Notes: generated by a model not told the origin, from the letters alone. Positions 1 to 6,124 are shown, numbered from the stretch's first letter. The stretch: DNA of 6,124 bases from Spirochaetales bacterium (GCA_007130265.1 SLST01000518.1:1-6124); one strand, 5' to 3'. Numbers and translations: made by a program.

Positions 1-1145
1 CGCCGGCGCGTGCATGCCTCGCGAGCGGGATGAGCTACCGCCGCAATCCGGTCGCGAACAACGGCGTCGACTATCCGCTCGACCGCCCGACCGTCTACGC
101 GAGACTGCGCGACGCCGGGTATCAGGTGGGGTCGGTGGGTAAGCTCGACCTCCACAAGGATACGCTCGACTGGGGTCTCGACGGGAAACGCTGCCTTGAG
201 GAATGGGGCTTCACGCACGGGCTCGACAGCGAAGGAAAGCTCGACGCGATGCGGAGCTACCTTGAGAACGACCGCAAGCCGTGCGGCCCCTACATGCGTC
301 ATCTCGCCGAACGGGGCCTCGCCGATCTCCACGCCGACGACTTCCGCACCCGCCACCAGTGGCTTGGCGTGGAGCCCACGGAGCTCCCCGAGGAATCCTA
401 CAGCGACAACTGGATTGGGGCGAACGGTCTCGACGTGCTGCGCTCCTTCGACTCGGACCGGCCCTGGTTCCTCGTGGCCAACTTCACCGGCCCGCATAAC
501 CCGCAGGACGTGACCTCATCCATGCGTGAATGGTACCGCGACGTAGCTTTTCCGCCGGCGGTGGCGAACACGACGGTGGATCCCGGTCTCATGCAGGAGG
601 TCCGACGCAACTACGCGGCGATGTGCGAGAACGTAGACCGGTGGCTCGCCCGCACGCTCGATCTCGTCGAAGAGCGCGGTGAGACCGAGCGCACGCTCGT
701 CGTCTTCGCAAGCGACCACGGAGAGATGCTCGGCGACCTCGATAGATGGGGCAAGAGCACATGGTTCCAGCCGTCGGTGGGCATCCCGCTCATCGTGAAC
801 GGCCCCGGCGTCGCCGAGGGGACGCACGATGCGCTCGTGCAGCTGCAGGACCTCGCGCCGACCTTCCTCGAGTACGCCGGTGCGGACGCGCTGCCCGATT
901 CGGACGCGCAATCGCTCCGCCCGTTCCTCGTGGACCGTTCGACGGCGCCTTCGTTCCGAAACGTCGCCTCCTGCGGCCTCAACGAGTGGGACTGCGCATG
1001 GGACGGCCGATGGAAGCTGGTGCAGAAGGCCGACGAGCTGATCGCCCTGTTCGATCACGAGAGCGACCCGACTGAGCAGCACAATCTGTTCGCCGCCGGC
1101 GACCTAACCCCGGAGGCGCAGGCCGCCGTAGACCGACTGCGGTAG
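1..1145 (+). CDS. Sulfatase (arylsulfatase/choline-sulfatase-like), 5'-truncated by window edge
   Basis: This is a hydrolase of sulfate esters from the formylglycine-dependent sulfatase family, in the alkaline phosphatase superfamily. The first full codon is at 3. From there the frame reads PARACLASG before the Met codon at 30, which matches the signature C/S-x-P-x-R-x(4)-[ST]-G from its Pro onward. The residue converted to formylglycine therefore lies just left of the window, and the ATG at 30 is internal. Other family landmarks are a GK pair at 138-143 (compare GKWH), PHNP at 492-503, the metal-binding Asp-His of SDHGEMLGD at 714-719, WGKS at 747-758, and a C-terminal segment with 'RWKLV' and 'LFDHESDPTEQHNL'. 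About 380 residues are visible; roughly 50-100 N-terminal residues are missing. The substrate cannot be told, and no maturation enzyme is in view. Cellular location is unknown because the N-terminus is absent. The gene converges with the membrane protein gene, whose stop is 11 bases away. Confidence 0.95.
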   Translation, partial: PARACLASGMSYRRNPVANNGVDYPLDRPTVYARLRDAGYQVGSVGKLDLHKDTLDWGLDGKRCLEEWGFTHGLDSEGKLDAMRSYLENDRKPCGPYMRHLAERGLADLHADDFRTRHQWLGVEPTELPEESYSDNWIGANGLDVLRSFDSDRPWFLVANFTGPHNPQDVTSSMREWYRDVAFPPAVANTTVDPGLMQEVRRNYAAMCENVDRWLARTLDLVEERGETERTLVVFASDHGEMLGDLDRWGKSTWFQPSVGIPLIVNGPGVAEGTHDALVQLQDLAPTFLEYAGADALPDSDAQSLRPFLVDRSTAPSFRNVASCGLNEWDCAWDGRWKLVQKADELIALFDHESDPTEQHNLFAAGDLTPEAQAAVDRLR

Positions 1146-1153
1146 CACGGCGG
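1123..1153. terminator. Hairpin at the convergent gene ends, possible weak bidirectional terminator
   Basis: A 7-bp perfect stem pairs CCGCCGT (1123-1129) with ACGGCGG (1147-1153). Inside it, a second stem pairs ACCG (1132-1135) with CGGT (1140-1143) around the loop ACTG. The structure covers the sulfatase stop codon and ends just before the stop of the convergent gene. Neither strand shows a T-run after the stem, so intrinsic termination is doubtful. In G+C-rich sequence such stems can also occur by chance or reflect coding constraint. Confidence 0.3.
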
Positions 1154-1156
1154 TGT

Positions 1157-2293
1157 TCAACCAACGGTGCTCCGTGGCTCTCGTCTCGCAGGCGTTTCGC
1201 CGTAGAGAAGGCGCATGTCCGGCTCCTCCGTGCAGTACCAGTGGACCCAGATGTAGGCGTGCTGGAAAAGGGCAGTGGCGATTGCCGCCTGTGATCTGGT
1301 CAGAATCGCGATCGCCCATAGCAGGAGGAACGCGTAGCTGTACATCGCGTTCGAAGAGTAGCGGAACGCGCCCTCGGTCACCAGCGGCATCTCACGGTAC
1401 CGGCGTCGGAAGTGATCGCCGCCCAGCGCCCGACGCAGACCGAACCATCGCGCTACCGACCACAGCGTGTACGCGGCCGGCGCAAAGAGCAGCACCGCTA
1501 CCAGCACGGTCACCACTGCAGGTGCATCGACGGTGCCCGCGCTGGACAGCCCCAATCCCGCGAGGGTGATCAGACGGAGGACGAGAAGCGGGACGAACAT
1601 GGCACCCCACGCGACGAGGTCCCAACGGCCGAACAGGTGGGTCAGAACCTGGTAGACTAGCTGAAGCCGGAAGATCGCGGCGACGATCACCTGATGCGCT
1701 ACGACGACGGCAAGGGAGAAGTAGAGCCAGTATCGATCCTCGATCCCCAGCCAGTAGCCGCCGCGCAGACCTCCGTCGGCAAGCATCAGCACTCCGGGAA
1801 CCATGACCGCGAGCAGCAGCAGGTGCGGTATCTGTCCGGTGAAGAGATAGCTCGGGCCAACGTCGACCCGGGGAGGCTCGAACTCGTCTGCCGGCACTGT
1901 CCCGCACACCCACACCGTAACCCCGGCGGCCCCGGCGATTCCGAGCGCCAGGTAGAGCCAATGCAGCCACACCGCGTTTGCGACGCCCATGACGTAGACC
2001 TGCACGAGGATCCAGAGTGCGAGCACCATGAAGAGCGCCAGGCTGATGAGGCTGGCTGCGCGACCCGGCCGCTTGCGGAACACGAACCCTGCGACGAGAT
2101 TCCCGAATCCCAACACGACCATCAGAAACAGTCCCGGGACGAAGTAGTCGCGAAACGGCCCGCGCTCGAGCGCATCGACCGTGATCCCCACCGCGGCACC
2201 AGTGGGGTCCGACACCCCGGCGAGACCACCCGCCACCGCGCCAATGCCGACAAACCAGTGCAATACGAAGATGCCGATGCGTATCACGTTCAT
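1157..2293 (-). CDS. Polytopic membrane protein with C-terminal phospholipid/isoprenylcysteine methyltransferase-like domain
   Basis: This 378-residue, very hydrophobic protein has about 9-10 predicted membrane helices. The N-terminal third (about residues 5-131) looks like a four-helix module, with the loop 'PFRDYFVPG' before helix 2. The middle adds about four more helices. The C-terminal part (about 285-370) resembles PEMT/ICMT-type membrane methyltransferases: 'PLVTEGAFRYSSNAMY' sits where the family has PLVTxGxYRYxRHPxY, followed by a hydrophobic hairpin and a Glu-Glu pair at 356-357 before 'RLLYGE'. The usual Arg-His-Pro is replaced by Ser-Asn-Ala (314-316), so S-adenosylmethionine binding and activity are uncertain. 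The ATG at 2291-2293 follows the kdpE stop by 3 bases and has an AAGGA ribosome site inside kdpE, so it should be cotranscribed with kdpDE. Substrate is unknown; lipid, quinone or prenyl-type substrates are guesses. It may instead be a non-enzymatic membrane protein. Confidence 0.75.
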   Translation of the reverse strand: MNVIRIGIFVLHWFVGIGAVAGGLAGVSDPTGAAVGITVDALERGPFRDYFVPGLFLMVVLGFGNLVAGFVFRKRPGRAASLISLALFMVLALWILVQVYVMGVANAVWLHWLYLALGIAGAAGVTVWVCGTVPADEFEPPRVDVGPSYLFTGQIPHLLLLAVMVPGVLMLADGGLRGGYWLGIEDRYWLYFSLAVVVAHQVIVAAIFRLQLVYQVLTHLFGRWDLVAWGAMFVPLLVLRLITLAGLGLSSAGTVDAPAVVTVLVAVLLFAPAAYTLWSVARWFGLRRALGGDHFRRRYREMPLVTEGAFRYSSNAMYSYAFLLLWAIAILTRSQAAIATALFQHAYIWVHWYCTEEPDMRLLYGETPARREPRSTVG

Positions 2294-2296
2294 ATC

Positions 2297-3001
2297 CTAC
2301 TCATCCTTGAGTCGATAGCCCACCCCAACCTCAGTGAGGAGGTATCGCGGGCGCGCCGGGTCCGGCTCCATCTTGCGTCGGAGATTCGCCATGAAGACGC
2401 GGACATACTGAGTCTCGTCGGTGAGGCCGGGACCCCACACCTCCGAAAGAAGCTTCTGGTGAGTCACGACCTTACCGGCATGACGAACGAGTACCGTTAC
2501 AAGGCGGTATTCGGTCGGTGTCAGATGGACCGGTCGTCCACTGAGTGTCACGGATCGGGCGTTCAGATCCACCACGAGATCACCCACCCTGAACTCGCCG
2601 GTTTCATTGGTTCCGTCCGAACTCCTTGCGACGTGCCGCAGGGCCACCCGAACTCGCGCCAGGAGCTCGGCCACGCCGAACGGCTTGGTAAGATAGTCGT
2701 CCGCCCCGGAATCGAGGGCATCGACTTTGACGCGCTCCTGGCCGCGGGCCGATACGACGATGATCGGCGTTTGAGTCCACGCACGCAGTTCGCGGATCAC
2801 CTCTATTCCGTCGCGGTCGGGTAAGCCCAGATCGAGGACGATAACGTCGGGGACGTGAGAAGCGGCGTGTGAAACAGCGCTCTTCGCGCGATCCACGTCT
2901 ACCACACGAAACCCCTGACTCGTGAGTCCCGCGACTATGAATCTGCGTATCGGCGGATCGTCCTCTACCACCAACGCAAGTGGGGAGTATCCCTTCGTCA
3001 T
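2297..3001 (-). CDS. kdpE: KdpE-type response regulator, OmpR/PhoB family
   Basis: This 234-residue cytoplasmic transcription factor is the expected phosphorylation partner of the adjacent KdpD. Its receiver domain (about 8-122) has the acidic pocket D14/D15, phosphoacceptor D57 in 'VLDLGLPDRDG', switch S84 in 'VVSARG', and K106 in 'YLTKPF'. A winged-helix DNA-binding domain follows (about 135-232). It has 'LTPTEYRL' at 160-167, a recognition helix 'YVRVFMANLRRKME' with R201 and R208, and the wing 'LLTEVGVGYRL'. The 'DPARPRYLLTEVGVGYR' stretch is typical of KdpE within the family. Its ATG overlaps the kdpD stop as ATGA (2998-3001), so the two are translationally coupled. In well-studied bacteria KdpE activates kdpFABC. 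Here no kdp pump gene is visible and the divergent neighbour is trkH, so trkH is the inferred target. Full length with all key residues intact. Confidence 0.93.
   Translation of the reverse strand: MTKGYSPLALVVEDDPPIRRFIVAGLTSQGFRVVDVDRAKSAVSHAASHVPDVIVLDLGLPDRDGIEVIRELRAWTQTPIIVVSARGQERVKVDALDSGADDYLTKPFGVAELLARVRVALRHVARSSDGTNETGEFRVGDLVVDLNARSVTLSGRPVHLTPTEYRLVTVLVRHAGKVVTHQKLLSEVWGPGLTDETQYVRVFMANLRRKMEPDPARPRYLLTEVGVGYRLKDE
2304..2308 (-). promoter_or_regulatory. Ribosome binding site of the membrane methyltransferase-like gene
   Basis: AAGGA on the minus strand lies 10 bases upstream of the ATG at 2293, within the last codons of kdpE. It supports that start and indicates translation from a shared kdpDE message. 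Confidence 0.55.
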
Positions 3002-4554
3002 GAACCGGCCACCAACCGATCGCTGGACACATCCGTCGGCTCAATCGGCAGCCGCACTTCGAACCGGGCCCCGCCATCGAGCAGGTTGGAGACACTGATG
3101 GTTCCCGCGTGCGCTTCAGCGATGGACTTGCAGATAGCCAGTCCGAGTCCCATCCCCCGACGCGAATCCGGAATGAGCCGCTCGGTGTAGAACCGCTCGA
3201 ATGCGTGACATAGCGCGGTTTCGCTCAGTCCCGGTCCATCGTCTTCCACGATGAGCACCGCCTCATCGCCGTCCCGATCGATTGCCAGACGAACACTCGT
3301 ACCGCTGGGTGTGTGCTGGATCACGTTTTCGAGGAGGTTGACAACGAGCTGCTCGATGAGTCCGCCGTCAATGCGGACGAGCACCGGAGGCTCGCCCACG
3401 TCGACGTTGACCTGGTGGGCCTCATGAACCCGCTCAACACGGTTCAGCGCGGAAGCCAGGACGTCGTCGAGCACCTCAACGCTTCCTCGAAACCGGACCG
3501 CGCGCTCCTCTGCGCGAGTGAGGCTCAGAAGGTTCTCCACGAGACCGGTCAGCCAGCGAGCGTCGTCGCGTATTGACCGTGCGAGTTCGTGCCGGGTCTC
3601 CGCGACGAGTGTTTCCTCAGAGACCAAGGTCGTCGCTGAGCCGACGATCGCGGCCAGTGGAGATCGTAGATCGTGGCTGATCGACTGAAGTAGATTCGAG
3701 CGCAACCGTTCGCGTTCGATCTCGACCCTCGCGTTCTGTTCACGCCGGCTCATCTCCTCGCGATCAAGCGCAAGGGCCAGCTGGACGGCCACCGCACGTA
3801 TCGACTCATTCGCTTCCACAGGTAGATTCTCACGTTCGGTACCCACCGCGATGACCGCACGTATACTGCCCTGTGCTCCCACCGGCGCGAGAAGAAACGA
3901 CTTCTTTCCCGCCTCTACCACGACCGCAGGTCCCGTGTCGGCTCTCTCAAGCATCTGTCTCACAGGAGTCACAAGACGCTCGTGGTCGTCAGACTCGTCG
4001 GTGGCGAAGGTGCGCAGCGTCGCCGAGCCGTCGTCGATGACGCACAGAACCGCCCGTCCTGTAAGCCCGGCAAGATGGTCTACAGCCGCCCGCACGACAG
4101 CTTCCTGCCCCCGAGCACCAAGGAGTGAGCGACTCGACTCGTAGAGCTCTTTCGTCAGTAGCTCTCGACGCTCCGCCTCGTGAGCCTGACGACGAATCCG
4201 GGCCATGAGCTCACTCGAGATAACAGCAACGGTCAGTAGTACGGGGAAGGTGACGAGGTACTGCGGGTCACTCACGACGAACGTGAACCGGGGCTCCGTG
4301 AACAGGAAGTTGAACAGGACCACGGCGACGACCGACGCCGCGATGCCGAACACGCGATCGGTCATCACCGACACGATTACGACGCTCAGCAGGTAGAGGA
4401 GGACCACGCTCGACTCGGTGATTCCCGCCAGACGGAACCCCAGCGCCAGTCCCGTGGCAACCCCGTGCGATAGAAGGGCAACGGCGAGATGACTGAGACC
4501 TTTCGACAGGCGCGACAACGGGAACGTTGCACCCTTGCGTGCGTGTACGCTCAT
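2998..4554 (-). CDS. kdpD: Short KdpD-type sensor histidine kinase lacking the N-terminal KdpD/Usp domains
   Basis: This inner-membrane sensor kinase (518 residues from this start) should phosphorylate KdpE. Four membrane helices (about 23-115, DUF4118 type) include the KdpD-like loop 'FNFLFTEPRFTF' and 'DPQYLVTFPVLL'. A basic stretch and a GAF-like domain (about 140-270) follow. The HisKA domain has phospho-acceptor H294 in 'SISHDLRSPLAAI', and the ATPase domain has N410 in 'NLLENVIQHT', 'DDGPG' at 438-442 and 'GMGLGLAI' from 467. Typical KdpD is nearly 900 residues; the roughly 370-residue cytoplasmic N-terminus with a Walker-A-like motif and a universal-stress-like fold is absent. An in-frame stop at 4630-4632 leaves no room for it. 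I chose the ATG at 4552-4554; a TTG at 4609-4611 would add 19 residues but has no ribosome site. The ribosome site for the chosen start is also weak (GGGG about 9 bases upstream). The stop overlaps the kdpE start. Confidence 0.92.
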   Translation of the reverse strand: MSVHARKGATFPLSRLSKGLSHLAVALLSHGVATGLALGFRLAGITESSVVLLYLLSVVIVSVMTDRVFGIAASVVAVVLFNFLFTEPRFTFVVSDPQYLVTFPVLLTVAVISSELMARIRRQAHEAERRELLTKELYESSRSLLGARGQEAVVRAAVDHLAGLTGRAVLCVIDDGSATLRTFATDESDDHERLVTPVRQMLERADTGPAVVVEAGKKSFLLAPVGAQGSIRAVIAVGTERENLPVEANESIRAVAVQLALALDREEMSRREQNARVEIERERLRSNLLQSISHDLRSPLAAIVGSATTLVSEETLVAETRHELARSIRDDARWLTGLVENLLSLTRAEERAVRFRGSVEVLDDVLASALNRVERVHEAHQVNVDVGEPPVLVRIDGGLIEQLVVNLLENVIQHTPSGTSVRLAIDRDGDEAVLIVEDDGPGLSETALCHAFERFYTERLIPDSRRGMGLGLAICKSIAEAHAGTISVSNLLDGGARFEVRLPIEPTDVSSDRLVAGS

Positions 4555-4648
4555 GGTTCTGTGCCCCGTGGTTTCCAGAGAGACGCGAGGGGCGCGCCCG
4601 CGTTCCGGCAAGCCGTAGTCAACGAAGCATCAAGACTGTCACGATCCG

Positions 4649-4667
4649 CATAAAGAGGCCATAAAGA
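4649..4667. promoter_or_regulatory. Candidate KdpE operator: 8-bp direct repeat with 11-bp period
   Basis: CATAAAGA occurs at 4649-4656 and again, identically, at 4660-4667. On the minus strand the core reads TTTATG-N5-TTTATG. OmpR-family regulators bind as head-to-tail dimers to direct repeats about 11 bp apart, and from memory the E. coli KdpE site has the form TTTATA-N5-TTTACA. It is an A/T-rich island in a G+C-rich region, placed between kdpDE and trkH. No third copy is seen 11 bases to either side. Confidence 0.6.
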
Positions 4668-4681
4668 TGAGACCGCCGCAA

Positions 4682-4711
4682 TTGCCCGCATCACAGCCCC
4701 AATCATACGAT
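4682..4711 (+). promoter_or_regulatory. Possible trkH promoter
   Basis: TTGCCC (4682-4687) and TACGAT (4706-4711) each match the sigma-70 consensus at four of six bases, with an 18-base spacer. Transcription would start near 4718, almost at the trkH GTG. The KdpE-like repeat would then sit at roughly -70 to -50, suited to activation of a weak promoter. This is a by-eye match only. Confidence 0.3.
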
Positions 4712-4730
4712 GCGCCCAGGTGAATATCCA
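4702..4730 (-). promoter_or_regulatory. Possible kdpDE promoter
   Basis: On the minus strand TGGATA (4730-4725) and TATGAT (4707-4702) match the sigma-70 boxes at four and five of six bases, with a 17-base spacer. The start would be near 4695, giving a leader of about 140 bases before kdpD, with the KdpE-like repeat inside it. The -10 element overlaps the possible trkH -10 element on the other strand. Confidence 0.35.
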
Positions 4731-6124
4731 GTCGCTCCTGCGCAGTGTCACGGCGGTGTGCGCGGGCCTTGCTGCCGTCTATATCGTGCCCCTTGGTGTT
4801 GCGCTTCTCTACGGTGAGAACTGGCTCGCGTTCGGGCTTCCCCTGGTCGTGCTGGGAACCATAGGCGCGGTTGGCGCGATTGTGGGGTACCGCCCGTCAC
4901 GTCCGCTCGACCCCCGCGAAGGCGTGGTGATCGTCATCGCGACATGGACGATTGCCTGCGTCTCGGGAGCCGTTCCCTTCATGATCAGCGGGGCGACCTC
5001 CGGGTTCGCCGACGCCCTGTTCGAGTCATCGAGCGGCTTCACGACAACCGGGTCTTCGATCTTCGCTGACGTCGAGTCTCTTCCCAGGTCGATCCTGTTC
5101 TGGCGCAGCTTCTCGCACTGGCTCGGCGGCATGGGAATACTGGTCCTTGCTGTCGCCATACTACCGGCTCTCGGCATTGGAGGGTACCAGCTCCTTCGCG
5201 CAGAGGCACCGGGGCCCGAAGTGGAGCGGCTTGCTCCAAGAATAACCCAGACTGCCAAAGTGTTCTGGGTCATCTACGCAGGCATGACGAGCGTTGAGGT
5301 CGTGTTGCTCGTCTTCGGTGGTATGGATGTGTTCGATGCCGTGAACCACGCATTCGCAACACTCGCGACAGGCGGGTTTTCCACCAGGAACGCGAGTATT
5401 GCCGCCTACGAGAGTCCCTACATCGAATGGGTCGTTGCTTCGTTCATGATCCTCTCCGGCGTGAACTTCGCGCTCTACTACCGCGCGATCGTCCGGCAGT
5501 TCAGGCGTATCGGCAACGACTCGGAGCTCAAGACATATGTTTGCTACATCGTCGGCTCGGTTGCCGTCGTAACTGCCGCGCTTGTCGCCGGACGGACCTA
5601 CTCAGGGTTCGGCGAGTCACTGCGCTACGCGACCTTCCAGGTCGCAACACTCGCGACATCCACCGGATTCGCCACTGCCGACTACGTGATGTGGCCAGGC
5701 GTCGCCCGAGGAGTCCTGCTGCTCGCGCTTCTCGTGGGCGGGTGCGTGGGATCCACGAGCGGCGGCGTGAAGATGCTGCACGTGACCACGCTCGGAAAGA
5801 TCATCGGCCGGCAGCTTCGCCAGCTCAGCCACCCGAGGGCCGTCGTCGCCATCCGCATCAACAAGACCGTGCTCGCTTCCGGTACCGAGCAGACAATCGT
5901 CGGTTTCTTCGTGCTCTATCTCGCCGTCGTCGCGCTTTCGACGATCGTCGTTGCCGGCTCGGGTACTGATCTCGAAACGGCCCTGTCGGCAAGCCTCGCC
6001 GTCATCGGCAATGTTGGTCCGGGATTTGGCCAGGTTGGACCGACGCTCAACTACGGGTTCCTCCCCGACGGAATCAAGGTATTTCTGAGCGCGGTCATGG
6101 TTACCGGCCGGCTGGAAATCTACA
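4720..6124 (+). CDS. trkH: TrkH/KtrB-family potassium transporter membrane subunit, 3'-truncated by window edge
   Basis: This is the channel-like membrane subunit of a Trk/Ktr potassium uptake system. It normally works with a cytoplasmic TrkA-type nucleotide-binding ring protein, which would be expected just beyond the window. Four filter (P-loop) segments are visible in order: 'GFTTTGSS' (106-113), 'ATGGFST' (216-222), 'ATSTGFAT' (312-319) and 'GNVGPGFG' (430-437), each with the central filter glycine. 'FWRSFSHWLGGMGILVL' and 'GSTSGGVKMLH' are also typical of the family. The visible part is 468 residues and ends at 'MVTGRLEIY', so only about 15-20 residues should be missing. The start is the GTG at 4720: it gives an N-terminus (LLRSVTAVCAGLAAVYIVPLGVALLYGE) aligned with the family, no ATG lies in frame back to the stop at 4651-4653, and no clear ribosome site precedes it. 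Divergent from kdpDE, with a 165-base control region between. Confidence 0.95.
   Translation, partial: MNIQSLLRSVTAVCAGLAAVYIVPLGVALLYGENWLAFGLPLVVLGTIGAVGAIVGYRPSRPLDPREGVVIVIATWTIACVSGAVPFMISGATSGFADALFESSSGFTTTGSSIFADVESLPRSILFWRSFSHWLGGMGILVLAVAILPALGIGGYQLLRAEAPGPEVERLAPRITQTAKVFWVIYAGMTSVEVVLLVFGGMDVFDAVNHAFATLATGGFSTRNASIAAYESPYIEWVVASFMILSGVNFALYYRAIVRQFRRIGNDSELKTYVCYIVGSVAVVTAALVAGRTYSGFGESLRYATFQVATLATSTGFATADYVMWPGVARGVLLLALLVGGCVGSTSGGVKMLHVTTLGKIIGRQLRQLSHPRAVVAIRINKTVLASGTEQTIVGFFVLYLAVVALSTIVVAGSGTDLETALSASLAVIGNVGPGFGQVGPTLNYGFLPDGIKVFLSAVMVTGRLEIY
5354..5370 (+). repeat. 17-bp direct repeat in trkH, copy 1
   Basis: TCGCAACACTCGCGACA here recurs identically at 5642-5658, in the same reading frame. 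It encodes the ATLAT pore-helix segment before filter loop 2. Confidence 0.85.
5642..5658 (+). repeat. 17-bp direct repeat in trkH, copy 2
   Basis: Identical to 5354-5370 and in the same frame, 288 bases downstream. It encodes ATLAT before filter loop 3. The two loops are homologous repeats of the four-fold TrkH architecture, but identity at every codon is more than protein homology requires. Confidence 0.85.

Noticed and set aside
1694..2824. Long plus-strand open frame (376 codons) antisense to the membrane gene and kdpE
   Set aside because: It runs across two well-supported genes and their junction. Its translation is rich in His, Arg, Asp and Glu with no recognisable domain, as expected for an antisense frame of G+C-rich genes.
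4590..4599. Perfect 10-bp palindrome GGGCGCGCCC in the kdpD leader
   Set aside because: It is pure G/C, short, without a spacer, and in a G+C-rich stretch. Nothing links it to a known operator.
4555..4611. TTG-initiated extension of KdpD by 19 residues
   Set aside because: No ribosome site precedes the TTG and the added residues are polar and unlike a conserved KdpD start. The ATG at 4554 lies at a natural distance before the first membrane helix.
4710..4818. ATG at 4710 as a start for trkH or a small upstream gene
   Set aside because: It is out of frame with trkH and opens a short Pro/Arg/Cys-rich frame that stops within about 110 bases, with no ribosome site.
4809..5273. Minus-strand open frame of 154 codons within trkH
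   Set aside because: It is antisense to strongly conserved TrkH filter sequence and its product shows no domain features.
5427..5969. Plus-strand open frame of 180 codons in another phase of trkH
   Set aside because: Its product is dominated by Arg, as is common for out-of-phase reading of G+C-rich coding DNA. TrkH is clearly the coded frame.
1..6124. Mobile elements, CRISPR arrays, tRNA or rRNA genes
   Set aside because: No transposase or integrase reading frame, inverted terminal repeats, regularly spaced repeats or RNA-gene sequence was seen; genes fill nearly all of the window.

Overview
The window is a high-G+C bacterial segment (roughly 60% or more G+C by eye, with G/C-rich third positions). 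It carries three complete genes and two genes cut by the window edges. The gene styles would fit an actinobacterial lineage, but nothing here fixes the taxonomy and I hold that weakly.

Layout, left to right: (1) 1-1145, plus strand: the 3' part of a sulfatase. The window opens inside the family active-site signature, a couple of codons after the expected catalytic Cys/Ser. (2) 1157-2293, minus strand: a polytopic membrane protein with a C-terminal PEMT/ICMT-like methyltransferase domain, convergent with the sulfatase and separated from it by 11 bases. (3) 2297-3001, minus: a KdpE-type response regulator. (4) 2998-4554, minus: a short KdpD-type sensor kinase lacking the usual cytoplasmic N-terminal KdpD/Usp region. 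(5) 4555-4719: an intergenic control region. (6) 4720 to the window end, plus: a TrkH/KtrB-family K+ transporter subunit, nearly complete.

Genes 2-4 form one minus-strand operon in the order kdpD-kdpE-methyltransferase: kdpD and kdpE overlap by ATGA, and kdpE and the membrane gene are 3 bases apart. The operon is divergent from trkH. The control region holds two 8-base direct repeats with an 11-base period. On the minus strand this reads TTTATG-N5-TTTATG, the arrangement expected for a KdpE dimer. It lies at a suitable upstream distance from a possible trkH promoter.

The most interesting reading is a rewired potassium module. KdpD/KdpE, classically the regulators of the Kdp K+-ATPase, here face a Trk channel gene with no kdpFABC visible, and an unusual membrane methyltransferase-like protein is cotranscribed with them. 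The sulfatase appears unrelated to this module.
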